Assembly: GCF_900096945.1 (NCBI RefSeq)
Contig: NZ_FMKA01000021.1
Coordinates: 1 to 60,757, forward strand
Source of the DNA: Anaerobium acetethylicum
GTDB taxonomy: Bacteria; Bacillota; Clostridia; Lachnospirales; Lachnospiraceae
Length of the DNA stretch: 60,757 nucleotides
Direction of reading: 5' to 3'
The notes under the pieces are model-generated. The model searched no databases, was not told where the DNA came from, and saw only the letters and a program-made list of their open reading frames with translations. Within the stretch, counting starts at the first letter, position 1. Each line of letters starts with the position of its first letter. Of the stretch, positions 43,361 to 52,437 are shown one piece after another. Made by a program: the position numbers and the translations under genes.

Positions 43361-44389
43361 CTATTTTTTGAATGCTTCTGCTGTTACCAGCTGGATCTCA
43401 CCTAAATATTCTGGTTCTACTTCTTTTCCTTCCAGAATAAGAGCGCATGGTGCATACAGATCTGCCCAGATCGTATCGAAATCGCCAAGAGATACGCAGC
43501 CCCTTACAACGCTTTCATTATTTTCGGAAGCCATGATATTATTGATGATTTCTTCGCTGATATCTGAACCAAACGTTGCAAACTGAGACTTGTCTTTAAC
43601 TGCCGATCCGCCTGACATCACGTATGCATTTACGCCGTTTGACATGCCGGAGTTATAGCAGAGGATCAGTTTTGTATCCGGTTTTGTCTGGAATAAGTTC
43701 TCAGCAGCCTGCTGCGCCGCATCGAGACTATTGCTTTCCGGTTCCATGTAAGTGATCTTCAGTTTTGCATTGTCAGCCAATGCAGTCTTGATTGCTTCGG
43801 ATCTTTCAGCCGCTTCCGGTGTTCCTGAATATCCGAAAATAACAGCTTCGATTTCTCCATCGCCTGCATCTGCAAAAGTTTTATCTACCCAGTCTGAACC
43901 CAGCTGTGCAATGCCCTCTCCGATTTCCGCTTCACTGGCTGAACCTACGTAAGTCGTTTCTCCGCCTTCAATTTTAGTGGTGAAGGCAACAATTGCAGTA
44001 CCCTGTTCCATTGCCCTTTTGCCTACATCGGTAAGTCCTGTTGGATCAACCCCCATAACAACCACTAATTTGGCGCCCATGGTTACGAAGTTTTCAATCT
44101 GCTCAATCTGGGTCGTTGCATCACCGTCAGCAGAAGCCACTTCACAGGTGTAACCTTCTTTTTCGAATCCTTCTTTTACAACATTGGATAACTGCTGCAT
44201 AAAGCCATTTCCCGTATAGGAAATCGCAAATCCTACCAGGGTGTCGCTCTTATCAGCTTCCGCCGCCCTTGCTGTTTCTTCTGCTGCAGTCTCTTCTTTA
44301 GCAGCATCCTCTGCCTTTGCCCCACATCCTGAAAGCAGCCCTGCAACCATTGCTAATCCAAGAAGAACACTGATCATTTTCTTTTTCAT
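43361..44389 (-). CDS. Ribose-type sugar-binding lipoprotein (periplasmic-binding protein 1 family)
   Basis: 342 aa. Signal sequence with lipobox GLLSGCG, so a membrane-anchored extracellular lipoprotein. A type I periplasmic binding fold follows: LVGFAISYTGNGFMQQL, LVVVMGVDPTGLTDV, GEGIAQLGSDWVDKTFADAG. A Glu/Ala-rich linker (EETAAEETARAAEADK) follows the lipobox. GGAGAG Shine-Dalgarno. Delivers substrate to the permease and may present it to the sensor kinase, which has almost no extracellular domain of its own. Confidence 0.92.
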   Translation of the reverse strand: MKKKMISVLLGLAMVAGLLSGCGAKAEDAAKEETAAEETARAAEADKSDTLVGFAISYTGNGFMQQLSNVVKEGFEKEGYTCEVASADGDATTQIEQIENFVTMGAKLVVVMGVDPTGLTDVGKRAMEQGTAIVAFTTKIEGGETTYVGSASEAEIGEGIAQLGSDWVDKTFADAGDGEIEAVIFGYSGTPEAAERSEAIKTALADNAKLKITYMEPESNSLDAAQQAAENLFQTKPDTKLILCYNSGMSNGVNAYVMSGGSAVKDKSQFATFGSDISEEIINNIMASENNESVVRGCVSLGDFDTIWADLYAPCALILEGKEVEPEYLGEIQLVTAEAFKK

Positions 44390-44496
44390 AAACGCTCTCT
44401 CCTTTGCTTATTTGTTTGATAGGCTCATTATATCTGCTTGTGAAGCCTCAAACAATGTGACCATCTTTTGAATATGTGCAATATCTTTTGATTTGT

Positions 44497-44527
44497 CGCA
44501 TGCTATACCCGGGTTCTGAATAGTTAC
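44497..44527. repeat. R2 right-end fragment
   Basis: CGGGTTCTGAATAGTTAC with a short upstream match equals the right terminus of R2. It lies 11 bp from the stop of the degenerate ABC gene. Confidence 0.7.
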
Positions 44528-44537
44528 GATTTACCAG

Positions 44538-45971
44538 CTAGTCCAGCAGCATCAGCTTTCCCTGCTGTATGGTGAAGATCCGGTCGCATATGGGCTTCAG
44601 TTCATTCAGGTCCGAAGCGGAAATCAGGACACCGCTCCCCTGCTCCGACATTTTTTCCAGGGAATCATAGATGATATTCTGCATCAGGATGTCGGCATTG
44701 GCACAGGGTTCCACGCAGATCATCAGGGACGGCCGAAAGAGCAGCCACCTGGTCAGCAGAATGCTGTTATGGATATAGGAATCAAAGCATCTTACATTCC
44801 GGTTTTTGTCTTTTTCCGTAATTCCCAATTCTTCCATGTATTCGTTTGACAAAAAATTCAGGACAGCGTACTCATTGATGAAATGGAATCTGCTTGTCTT
44901 TTTCATCACCGGAAGGAACAGATTATCCATGAAGCTCATGGATTCCACCAGACTGACACCGTTCCTGTTTCGCGGGAGATAGCCGATGTTGTTCTGAATG
45001 GCAAAGTCCAGATTTTTAGGGACATATGGTTTTCCCTGATACTGGATCATCCCTTTATTAATGGCGCATTCTCCTATCAGGGAAAGGACCAGCTCTTTAT
45101 TCCCATAGTTCTCCTGATCATACAATCCCACTACTTCACCTTTGTTAATATGCAGGTCGACATCCCGCATGGTTTCACCACAGGAAAAATCACTCAGCCT
45201 GAGAATTTCCTCCTTCTGCATATGCGACTTCCTGGTATAAGCCTTTGGCAGTTCATTTCCAACCAGCAATTGTTTACACAGCTCTTCGTTGTAATCTTCC
45301 TGATAAAAGGTTCTGACGTTCATACCCTTTCTCATAACGACGATCCGATCCGACAGATTCAGCATGAAATCCGACCGGTGGCTCTCATACAAAATCGAGA
45401 TTTTCAGATTTTTCAGTTCCGTTAGCAGCGTTTTTATCTTCAGCACTTCCTGGTATCCATAGGACTGAAAGATATCATCTATGACTACCAGCGCAGCTTC
45501 ATTTTCAATTGCACGCAGCAGCGAAACTACATGCTGCTGAAACGGGGTCAGTTCTTCCACAAGCATGTCAGGTCTTATATCCGGCGCATACTGGCTCAAC
45601 AGCAGCTTGGCGCGATAGGAAATATTGCCTTTTATAAAAAAACTGCCTTTTTTCTTCCTGGACAGAATACATATATTTTCAGCAACCGTCATTTTACTGA
45701 CCAGAGAGCTTTCCTGTCCGATGCAGATCAGTTTTTGCTCCGGGACAAAGCATTTTCCAGGACCAAATTCTTTTTCGTTCCAGACCACACGGCCCTTATC
45801 GATCGGGACATTCCCGTAAAAATAATGCAGCAGCAGCGTTTTCCCGGATCCGGAGAGCCCGATCAGATTTACGATTTCGCCCTCATACATACTCAGGCAG
45901 AAATTATTCAGCAAATAAGGTTCTGCATCACCGATATAAACAGTTTCCATCCTAAGTATTTCTTTTTTCAT
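44538..45971 (-). CDS. Degenerate RbsA-like tandem ABC ATPase
   Basis: 477 aa. Two ABC halves, both altered. N-half: intact Walker A GLSGSGKTLLL but signature LTPFQQHVV and Walker B VVIDDIF (Asp replaces Glu). C-half: Walker A region LYDQENYGNKELV lost, signature absent, though Walker B-like ICVEP remains. It cannot be a standard transport motor. It lies between the sensor kinase and SBP genes in the two-component/ABC unit, and an intact RbsA follows, so a regulatory or assembly role is inferred. Its 3' end meets an R2 fragment. Confidence 0.82.
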   Translation of the reverse strand: MKKEILRMETVYIGDAEPYLLNNFCLSMYEGEIVNLIGLSGSGKTLLLHYFYGNVPIDKGRVVWNEKEFGPGKCFVPEQKLICIGQESSLVSKMTVAENICILSRKKKGSFFIKGNISYRAKLLLSQYAPDIRPDMLVEELTPFQQHVVSLLRAIENEAALVVIDDIFQSYGYQEVLKIKTLLTELKNLKISILYESHRSDFMLNLSDRIVVMRKGMNVRTFYQEDYNEELCKQLLVGNELPKAYTRKSHMQKEEILRLSDFSCGETMRDVDLHINKGEVVGLYDQENYGNKELVLSLIGECAINKGMIQYQGKPYVPKNLDFAIQNNIGYLPRNRNGVSLVESMSFMDNLFLPVMKKTSRFHFINEYAVLNFLSNEYMEELGITEKDKNRNVRCFDSYIHNSILLTRWLLFRPSLMICVEPCANADILMQNIIYDSLEKMSEQGSGVLISASDLNELKPICDRIFTIQQGKLMLLD

Positions 45972-46021
45972 CCGTATTCCCCGCCCTTTTATACCTTCAA
46001 CTGCTAATTATTCAGGTTTTC

Positions 46022-47065
46022 TCAACTGCCTTCTCTGATGATTTTGGGAATCCTGATTTCAACCTCTGTTCCGAACATATGCGTACTGGAAACACGGATG
46101 CCATATTCTTTTCCGAACAGCAGCTTCAGTCTTTTGTTGACATTATCCATGGCAATTCCATTATGGGAATCCTTTTTATTGTAGGTTATGATCCCCTGCG
46201 GATTGTTCAGCTTATCATTCATTTTACGCAAGGCATCCTCATCCATTCCAACACCATCATCTGCTACCGTGATGCTCAGGCAATTCTCTGTGGTTTCAAT
46301 ATGGATGCTGATATGGCCCTGTTCGATCTTGCTTTCAACTCCATGGAAAATCGCATTTTCAACAATCGGCTGCAAGGTCATCTTAGGGATGATACAGTTC
46401 AGGTATTCCCCGGAATCATCATGGGGATAGACATTGAATCTGAACCTGTCATCAAAGCGGTACTGCTGGATATGGATATAATTGTATATATTTTCTATTT
46501 CGTCAGCCACGGTAGCCTGGTCGTTGTCTTTTCCAATGTTATAACGAAAATATTTGGCCAGCGCTTCAGTCATGTCTGCGATTTTATAGTTGTCGTCTAT
46601 AACCGCCTGTCCCCGGATGGTCTCCAGTGTATTATACAGAAAATGAGGATTGATCTGACTTTGCAGTTCTGCATATTCCGACTCCTGACGCAGCACCACT
46701 TCCATATGCTCCCGTTCCAGGGACTCGATCAGTTTCCTCAGCACTTCCGAGAGGCTGTCAGCCAGGTAATCCGTCCGCCCGTCCATTTTCAGGATTTCTC
46801 CATCGTTCACTTCCTCTAATAATTTTAGTGCATCCTCTAATTTACTGATTGGATTGATGATCGTATGCTTATAAAACCACAACAAAGCAGCCATCATCAT
46901 CATACCTGCTATTATTGTGGCATTATAAAACGTTCTGTTAAATTCCCTGTTGATCTGAAACAGGGAGCCTGCCAAAAACAGGAGCATCAACAGGATAAGC
47001 ATCCCAAACACAATCCATCCACTGAACAGAATCCTTTTCCGAAATAATCTTTTTGTTTTTTTCAT
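46022..47065 (-). CDS. Sensor histidine kinase, YesM/LytS type
   Basis: 347 aa. Two membrane helices (about 14-35 and 46-64) separated by only some 10 residues, so no real extracellular sensor domain. Then a HAMP-like stretch, His_kinase domain QSQINPHFLYNTLETIRGQ, and ATPase motifs QPIVENAIFHGVE (N box), VADDGVGMD (G1) and GIAMDNVNKRLKLLFG. Autophosphorylates and passes phosphate to the RR gene 17 bp upstream. Because the sensor part is missing, ligand input probably arrives through the SBP or the neighbouring ABC proteins. Confidence 0.9.
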   Translation of the reverse strand: MKKTKRLFRKRILFSGWIVFGMLILLMLLFLAGSLFQINREFNRTFYNATIIAGMMMMAALLWFYKHTIINPISKLEDALKLLEEVNDGEILKMDGRTDYLADSLSEVLRKLIESLEREHMEVVLRQESEYAELQSQINPHFLYNTLETIRGQAVIDDNYKIADMTEALAKYFRYNIGKDNDQATVADEIENIYNYIHIQQYRFDDRFRFNVYPHDDSGEYLNCIIPKMTLQPIVENAIFHGVESKIEQGHISIHIETTENCLSITVADDGVGMDEDALRKMNDKLNNPQGIITYNKKDSHNGIAMDNVNKRLKLLFGKEYGIRVSSTHMFGTEVEIRIPKIIREGS

Positions 47066-47082
47066 ACTGGCTCCACCTGGCC

Positions 47083-48687
47083 TTAAGAATATAACTTCCG
47101 GTATACCGAAGGCTTTAATCCGATCACCTTGACAAATAATTTGCTGAAATACCTGGAGTCTGAATACCCCACCTGTTCAGCAACTTCCGCAATGCTCTTC
47201 TCTGAATTTTTCAGCAGTTCCTTTGCTTCTTCCATACGGCAATAGATGATGTAATCCGTAAAATTGATTCCCAGTTCTTTTTTAAATATGGTGCTCAGGT
47301 ATGCGGGACTCAGGTTGATTGCATTCCCCACATCTTCAAGAGAAAGCTGTTCCCTGTAATGCTCCTGGATATACTGCTTTGCCATACGTACCGGCAGCTG
47401 GCTCCTGGATTTTTTCATCTGAATGGACTGGTCCATGCAGGAGACCACCTGGTTTTCAAAGTCCCGGACCAGATTTTCTTCGTCCGTATTCCGATCCAAT
47501 GCAATATCGATCGTTTCCTGCAGGTGAGTAATCTGCTCTTCCTCTGCTTCATTCTTTTTTAAGGTCTCAATTATGATATGGCCGATATTCTCCAGCATAT
47601 CATAGACTGCTACCGGTGAGTAGAATGTCACTTTTCGGACGCTCTGCATGATCGCCTCAAGGAAATTATGAAAGGCAAAACTATCTAGCGTATCAACCAT
47701 ATTTTCCAGTTTCTTCTTTTCGCTCTCATTTAAAATGGCAGAAATATCAACGCCTGCATAATTCAGCTCCTCGGCAAAAATGAGCCTGTTTACTCCTTTT
47801 TTCAGTCTGCATTTTACTGCGCCCACAGCACTATTGATGGATACCCTGATGTCCGTGATCGTTCCAACATATCCCCCAACGCCTACTGTTACCGAAAACA
47901 TATTGAATTTATCCATTTCCCGGATCAGCTGGCGCATTAAAAATTCATACATATTGTGTATAGCATCCTTATTCTTGGCATCGAAATTCAAGACCGTAAC
48001 AATGCCGCTTTTCATCCTGCTGTTAATGTATTCACATTTCATTCCTGCCAGGATCTTTTCGATAATTCCCTCGATAATCACCAGCAGGCTGTCTAAATTA
48101 CAGCCTGCCTCTGCCGGGAAATCCACCTTCACAAAAAAAGCCTGGAAATAGTTTTCGCTGAAGGCACCTGAAAACTCTTCCTTCATCTGAATCAGATCCA
48201 GATTACTATTCTGCTGGGACATTACGCTGGTCAGGAAATGCTTTTTCATCTTTTTCTGGCTTTCATATATTTCTTCACGCAGTTCTTCTTCTGCCTGCTG
48301 CTTCTCTTCTTCTGTCCTTTTTTTGTGAATGATCTTCTGCAGGGCTTCTTCTAATTCCCTCTGGTTGATCGGTTTCAATAAATAATGTTCAATACCCATT
48401 CCCAATGCTTTGTGGGCATACTCAAAATATTTATAACCGCTGATAATGATGAAATCCATTGGATTGCCCAGTTCGATGGACTTCCTGATCAATTCAAGTC
48501 CGTCATATCCCGGCATACGGATATCGCTGATCACAATATCCGGCTTCCTGGTCCTGATACATTCATAGGCCGCAACGGCATTATGGACGATATCGATCAC
48601 TTCTAAGCCCATTGATTCCCAATCAATTAATTTCTTTATCAGCATGCATACGTTTTTTTCATCATCTGCAATCAAAACCTTATACAT
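47083..48687 (-). CDS. Response regulator, YesN/AraC type
   Basis: 534 aa. Receiver domain at the N-terminus (VLIADDEK with acidic pair, IVISDIRMPGYDG phospho-acceptor Asp, IIISGY, LLKPI); a middle region of some 250 aa; an AraC double HTH at the C-terminus (LSLEDVGNAINLSPAYLSTIFKKELGINF to LKPSVYRKLYS). Start chosen at 48687 (MYKVLIADD, with AGGTG upstream); the earlier ATG at 48711 lacks a Shine-Dalgarno. Probably activates the third deglycosidase set and the ABC genes. Confidence 0.9.
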   Translation of the reverse strand: MYKVLIADDEKNVCMLIKKLIDWESMGLEVIDIVHNAVAAYECIRTRKPDIVISDIRMPGYDGLELIRKSIELGNPMDFIIISGYKYFEYAHKALGMGIEHYLLKPINQRELEEALQKIIHKKRTEEEKQQAEEELREEIYESQKKMKKHFLTSVMSQQNSNLDLIQMKEEFSGAFSENYFQAFFVKVDFPAEAGCNLDSLLVIIEGIIEKILAGMKCEYINSRMKSGIVTVLNFDAKNKDAIHNMYEFLMRQLIREMDKFNMFSVTVGVGGYVGTITDIRVSINSAVGAVKCRLKKGVNRLIFAEELNYAGVDISAILNESEKKKLENMVDTLDSFAFHNFLEAIMQSVRKVTFYSPVAVYDMLENIGHIIIETLKKNEAEEEQITHLQETIDIALDRNTDEENLVRDFENQVVSCMDQSIQMKKSRSQLPVRMAKQYIQEHYREQLSLEDVGNAINLSPAYLSTIFKKELGINFTDYIIYCRMEEAKELLKNSEKSIAEVAEQVGYSDSRYFSKLFVKVIGLKPSVYRKLYS

Positions 48688-48717
48688 AACAGCACCTGCA
48701 ACCTTTTCCATATATCA

Positions 48718-49113
48718 TTATTGTGTAATCATAACCTGTCTTGTTTTTGTTCCTCCAAACGGAACCGGAATATATGCCACACGCACAGCGATTGAAAGAG
48801 TGACGTCATGTTCCCCGCCAGAAAGGCCTCCTGCCTGTTCAACAAAAATCGTCCCCTGCTCGCCATACTCCCATTTATACGTGGTAACCGTTGTCAGTTC
48901 ATCCAATGTAAAGTAATCTGTCCCGTCCGGGCTGAACCGTATTTTTTCTCTGGGTATTTCCTGTCCATCTACCATCACCTTTATATCATGAATCATGGAG
49001 CATGGTATTCCGCGATAATAGGTAATCAGTGACTGTAAACTGAATCCAGTAATCTGCCCCTTGTCTTCAACATTTTTACACGTTCCTTCAGTAAAAACAT
49101 AATTATCAAACAT
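48718..49113 (-). CDS. C-glycoside deglycosidase beta subunit (DUF6379-like), set 3
   Basis: 131 aa, shorter and much more divergent than set 1 and 2 beta subunits but with the same pattern: MFDNYVFTEGTCKNV, GFSLQSLITYYRGIPCSMIHDIKVMVDG, and a late VAYIPV in place of HRIPY. Good Shine-Dalgarno AGGAGAC. Unlike sets 1 and 2 it follows its alpha gene (15 bp) instead of preceding it. Confidence 0.75.
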   Translation of the reverse strand: MFDNYVFTEGTCKNVEDKGQITGFSLQSLITYYRGIPCSMIHDIKVMVDGQEIPREKIRFSPDGTDYFTLDELTTVTTYKWEYGEQGTIFVEQAGGLSGGEHDVTLSIAVRVAYIPVPFGGTKTRQVMITQ

Positions 49114-49128
49114 ATGCCGTCTCCTTCC

Positions 49129-50139
49129 TTATAACTCATCAATATATTTTTTCAGCATTTTCTGATGCGCGGTTACATTTTCCTTGTCCAGTATCGGCAT
49201 ATCGGGAAGCGTAAACCGGTTGCCTTCATACTCTGTAGCAATATAGCCATTGTAACCTGCCTTATGCAGATACTTGATCAATTCGTCAAATGGAATGGAA
49301 TATTCAACGCCTTCCTCTGTCATTTCATAGATCTTGCCATGAATATGTTTCACATACGGCATATACTCATCAAGTATGGTAAACGGACTCATCTCATATC
49401 CGTCTGCAAATAGTGCATATTCAAAATCATTCTGTGTTTTCAAGAATAGGCTCAATTCCTCTGGAAATTGCTTTCCTTCGGAACGAACCCCTGCAAAAAA
49501 CTGCTTTGGATCTGTTCCGCTTGCAAAAATATGATCGATATAGCTGATCACTTCTTCATTTGTTCCGAGATCTCTGAAATAATTTGTGGATACCCTTGGA
49601 TGCCGTCTGCAAAAAATGCCCGTATCGACTGTTAATCCTACATATGGCGAGTTCAGCTTTTTCATCACTTCGATAAATTCCATTGTGAGAGGACTGTCAA
49701 AACTCATGCCTGCATGTATCTCCAAGGTCAGCACGACATCGTATTTTTCTGCATACGGAAGTGCCGGTTCAATGATATTGGCCGGTGTATTCGATACCAG
49801 CCTTACCATTTTAAATCCCAGTCGGTGCGCTAATTTTATTTCCTTGATCAGCAGATCAACTGATTCTTTTTTTGTCAGCGTGCGGTTTTTATATAAACAG
49901 GTATTGATAAAAATATCGTTACATACCAGATCCGGCTTATACTGTTCTACAAGCCTGTCCCATTCAGCCAGGCTTTCTTCTGAGGGTTCCGGTGTTCCTT
50001 TCAGCATCTGATCGCTTATGAACTCCAAACCAGCGTCCAGATCATTTAAATATTCAAATATATCACTTAAAGTCATTTTTTTTCTGGCGTACTGATCCTG
50101 CAAGCTGTACATACTGACTGCTCTCTTAATATCACTCAT
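49129..50139 (-). CDS. C-glycoside deglycosidase alpha subunit (TIM barrel), set 3
   Basis: 336 aa. TIM barrel with candidate metal ligands E140 (LTLEIHAG), D172 (LTVDTGIF), H267 (KHIHGKIYEM) and E303 (ATEYEGNRF). The ITLYS/QDQY N-terminus and insertions around 40-60 and 185-250 separate it from sets 1-2. Followed by its DUF6379 beta gene, then by the response regulator and kinase genes. Suggests a different glycoside, delivered by the ABC system. Confidence 0.8.
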   Translation of the reverse strand: MSDIKRAVSMYSLQDQYARKKMTLSDIFEYLNDLDAGLEFISDQMLKGTPEPSEESLAEWDRLVEQYKPDLVCNDIFINTCLYKNRTLTKKESVDLLIKEIKLAHRLGFKMVRLVSNTPANIIEPALPYAEKYDVVLTLEIHAGMSFDSPLTMEFIEVMKKLNSPYVGLTVDTGIFCRRHPRVSTNYFRDLGTNEEVISYIDHIFASGTDPKQFFAGVRSEGKQFPEELSLFLKTQNDFEYALFADGYEMSPFTILDEYMPYVKHIHGKIYEMTEEGVEYSIPFDELIKYLHKAGYNGYIATEYEGNRFTLPDMPILDKENVTAHQKMLKKYIDEL

Positions 50140-50176
50140 TTTTATAACCCCTTTCCGGTGTTGTATATGATTATCC

Positions 50177-51118
50177 TTATACTGTTAATAACAGCTGCGC
50201 ACACCCGTACATGCCCGCATCATTTCCAAGAGACGCCACCTCAAACTTTGTATCTTCACATGCATGAAATGCTCTCTCCACATAATGTTTACGGACCGCA
50301 TCCAACAGAATCTGACCTGCCATGGATACACCGCCTCCGATTACAACGATCTGCGGGTCTGCAATGCAGGATATGTTGGCAAGGGCTATCCCAAGCATTT
50401 CTCCCAAGGTATCGACTAATTCCGCTGCAACTGCATCTCCGGCTTTTGCAGCATCAAAAATATCTTTTGCAGTCAGCTCTTCTATATCTCTTAACCGGGT
50501 TGCCGTCGTATCAGATGTCAGTTTCTGTTTTGCCATGCGGACAATTCCTGTCGCCGATGCATATTGCTCCAGGCATCCTTTTTTTCCGCATCCGCATGAG
50601 TCCGTTTCGTCATTTTTCATTTTGATATGGCCTATTTCGCCACCTGCTCCATGAGAACCCGAAACAATTTTACCATCTATGATAATGCCACCGCCGACAC
50701 CTGTCCCAAGCGTTACCATTACAACATTCTGATAGCCTTTTCCGCCACCCTGCCACATTTCGCCAAGGGCAGCCACATTGGCATCATTCCCAGCTTTTAC
50801 GGGCAGACCGGTTTTTTCTGCCATGGCCTTTTCCACATTGAATACGTCCCAGCCAAGGTTTACGCACTTAGATACCGTCCCGTCCCCCATTACCGGTCCG
50901 GGGACGCCAAGTCCCACGCCCTGCACATCATCCATGCTGATCTGCTTTTCAGATAACTTATTCTGAACCGCATCAGCGATATCATCCAGAATTGAACTTC
51001 CGTTGTTTTCTGTATTCGTTTTTATTTCCCATTTTTCAACAAGCTTCCCTGTCGTCTCAAACAACCCTATTTTGCATGTGGTTCCACCTATATCTACACC
51101 AAATCCATATTTTTTCAT
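50177..51118 (-). CDS. ROK family sugar kinase (glucokinase-like)
   Basis: 313 aa after choosing the start at 51118 (GGAG 6 nt upstream); the frame runs to 51184 without support. ATP loop FGVDIGGTTCKIGLF, GVGGGIIIDGKIVSGSHGAGGEIGHIKM, and the ROK zinc motif CGCGKKGCLEQ. Phosphorylates glucose or a related sugar set free by deglycosylation. First enzyme gene of the set 3 unit, 37 bp before the alpha gene. Confidence 0.92.
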   Translation of the reverse strand: MKKYGFGVDIGGTTCKIGLFETTGKLVEKWEIKTNTENNGSSILDDIADAVQNKLSEKQISMDDVQGVGLGVPGPVMGDGTVSKCVNLGWDVFNVEKAMAEKTGLPVKAGNDANVAALGEMWQGGGKGYQNVVMVTLGTGVGGGIIIDGKIVSGSHGAGGEIGHIKMKNDETDSCGCGKKGCLEQYASATGIVRMAKQKLTSDTTATRLRDIEELTAKDIFDAAKAGDAVAAELVDTLGEMLGIALANISCIADPQIVVIGGGVSMAGQILLDAVRKHYVERAFHACEDTKFEVASLGNDAGMYGCAQLLLTV

Positions 51119-51198
51119 CATGATCTCCATTCCATATTCTAGTGTGCTGACACATTGATGCCAAAGTGTCAGTGCACTCGTCATATTCTGGCAAGCAC

Positions 51199-51228
51199 TG
51201 ATACAGGACTATGCCCTTCACAGTCACA
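51199..51228. repeat. R2 left-end fragment
   Basis: CAGGACTATGCCCTTCACAGTCAC matches the R2 left end; the remainder is missing. Located just past the stop of flavodoxin-fold reductase 3. Confidence 0.65.
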
Positions 51229-51234
51229 ACTGCC

Positions 51235-52191
51235 TTATTTCAGATATTCCTTATATGGTGCCAGCAGTTCTTTCAGATCTTTGATCTGGCCTGGTCCGAC
51301 TGCACATGTCTTGATTTCTGTGGAATGCTCCAATTTGCCTTCCCAGCGCAGTCTGGAACGGTTCTGCTCTTCTTCGCTGAATGCAGCGTCAATCTTTCCA
51401 TCCGTTATGGACAGTTCGCCGCGGATTCCGCAGACCGGGCATTCCACAAATGTCCTGTCCTGCGACACTGTCAGCATGTTACAGTGGCAGACAGGGCAGA
51501 CTCCATCCTGCTCTCCGCGCCATTTTGTACGCTCCGCGTCACTTTGGGATGCCAGGGCTGCTGCGATATTCTGTCCCAGCTGCTTCATGCGCTCCATCTC
51601 TTTTTCATTGCCCAGTACATGCTCATGGGCCATTGCACCAAAATATTCGTGGAAGTCTATGACGTCGATCCCCATAGACATTGTGAATTCATACATGGTC
51701 GGAAGCATAAAGGAAAGCCAGTTCTGAGTCATTGCGCCGCCAACCGAAACAAGGGCGCCGACGCGTGGCTTGAATGTGCGCTCATCCGGCAGCTTATCAA
51801 GCGGCATGTTTTTCGCAATTCCTTCCTGGAAAGCTGCTTTTCTGAATGTAATGTCATGGGAAGGCCCAATGCGGTCGCATACCGTTTTGAATCTGCCTGT
51901 CGGGGAAAGCACATATGTTGGCGAGCCTACGATAACAGCATCACACTCCATAAGCGCTTCATCTATGATATGAAAATCGTCCTTAATCGGACATCCGCCT
52001 TTTCCCCTTCCCGATACCATGCCGACTACGCAGGATATGCACCCGGTACAGATCTTAATGTCCAGATCATCCACGCGGATAAACTGCACTTCATCTCCCG
52101 CCTTTTCGCACTCCATTAACGCTGTTTTTACCATAACTTCGGTATTGCCGAATTTTCTTCCAAAAGATAAACCTAATACTTTTTTACTCAT
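51235..52191 (-). CDS. Flavodoxin-fold NAD(P)H-dependent oxidoreductase 3 with zinc ribbon
   Basis: 318 aa. GLSFGRKFGNTEVMVK start, cysteine cluster KICTGCISC with CPIKDD, FMN region VGSPTYVLSPTGRFKTVCDRIGPSHD, and terminal CPVCHCNML...CPVCGIRGE. Same design as reductases 1-2 but clearly more distant. Lies upstream of the ROK kinase and set 3 genes. Probably serves the same biochemical role for a different substrate. Confidence 0.82.
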   Translation of the reverse strand: MSKKVLGLSFGRKFGNTEVMVKTALMECEKAGDEVQFIRVDDLDIKICTGCISCVVGMVSGRGKGGCPIKDDFHIIDEALMECDAVIVGSPTYVLSPTGRFKTVCDRIGPSHDITFRKAAFQEGIAKNMPLDKLPDERTFKPRVGALVSVGGAMTQNWLSFMLPTMYEFTMSMGIDVIDFHEYFGAMAHEHVLGNEKEMERMKQLGQNIAAALASQSDAERTKWRGEQDGVCPVCHCNMLTVSQDRTFVECPVCGIRGELSITDGKIDAAFSEEEQNRSRLRWEGKLEHSTEIKTCAVGPGQIKDLKELLAPYKEYLK

Positions 52192-52437
52192 TTATTTTTC
52201 CTCTTCTCTTATTATTCCGCCTGTCTCTGACCGACAGGGCAGCTGCTCTGAATCGTTACCTATATCTTATGCCGGATTCCGCATTCTATCGAGGGATGTT
52301 TTATCTCTTTATCGCTTCAATAATAGGGCTATTTTATGCTTTCCCTCTTTTTCAGCCGAAACAGAACAAAAAATATGGGTGGTTTTTTGTTCTGCAGGGG
52401 GTGTTATGACAATTTGCACGGGTTTTCGAATGAGGAC
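52192..52437. other. Intergenic leader of flavodoxin-fold reductase 3
   Basis: Between reductase 3 and the R1 array. Contains only a small GCCTGTC/GACAGGGC stem near 52215-52240. No gene is visible; it must hold the promoter of the set 3 unit. Confidence 0.4.
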
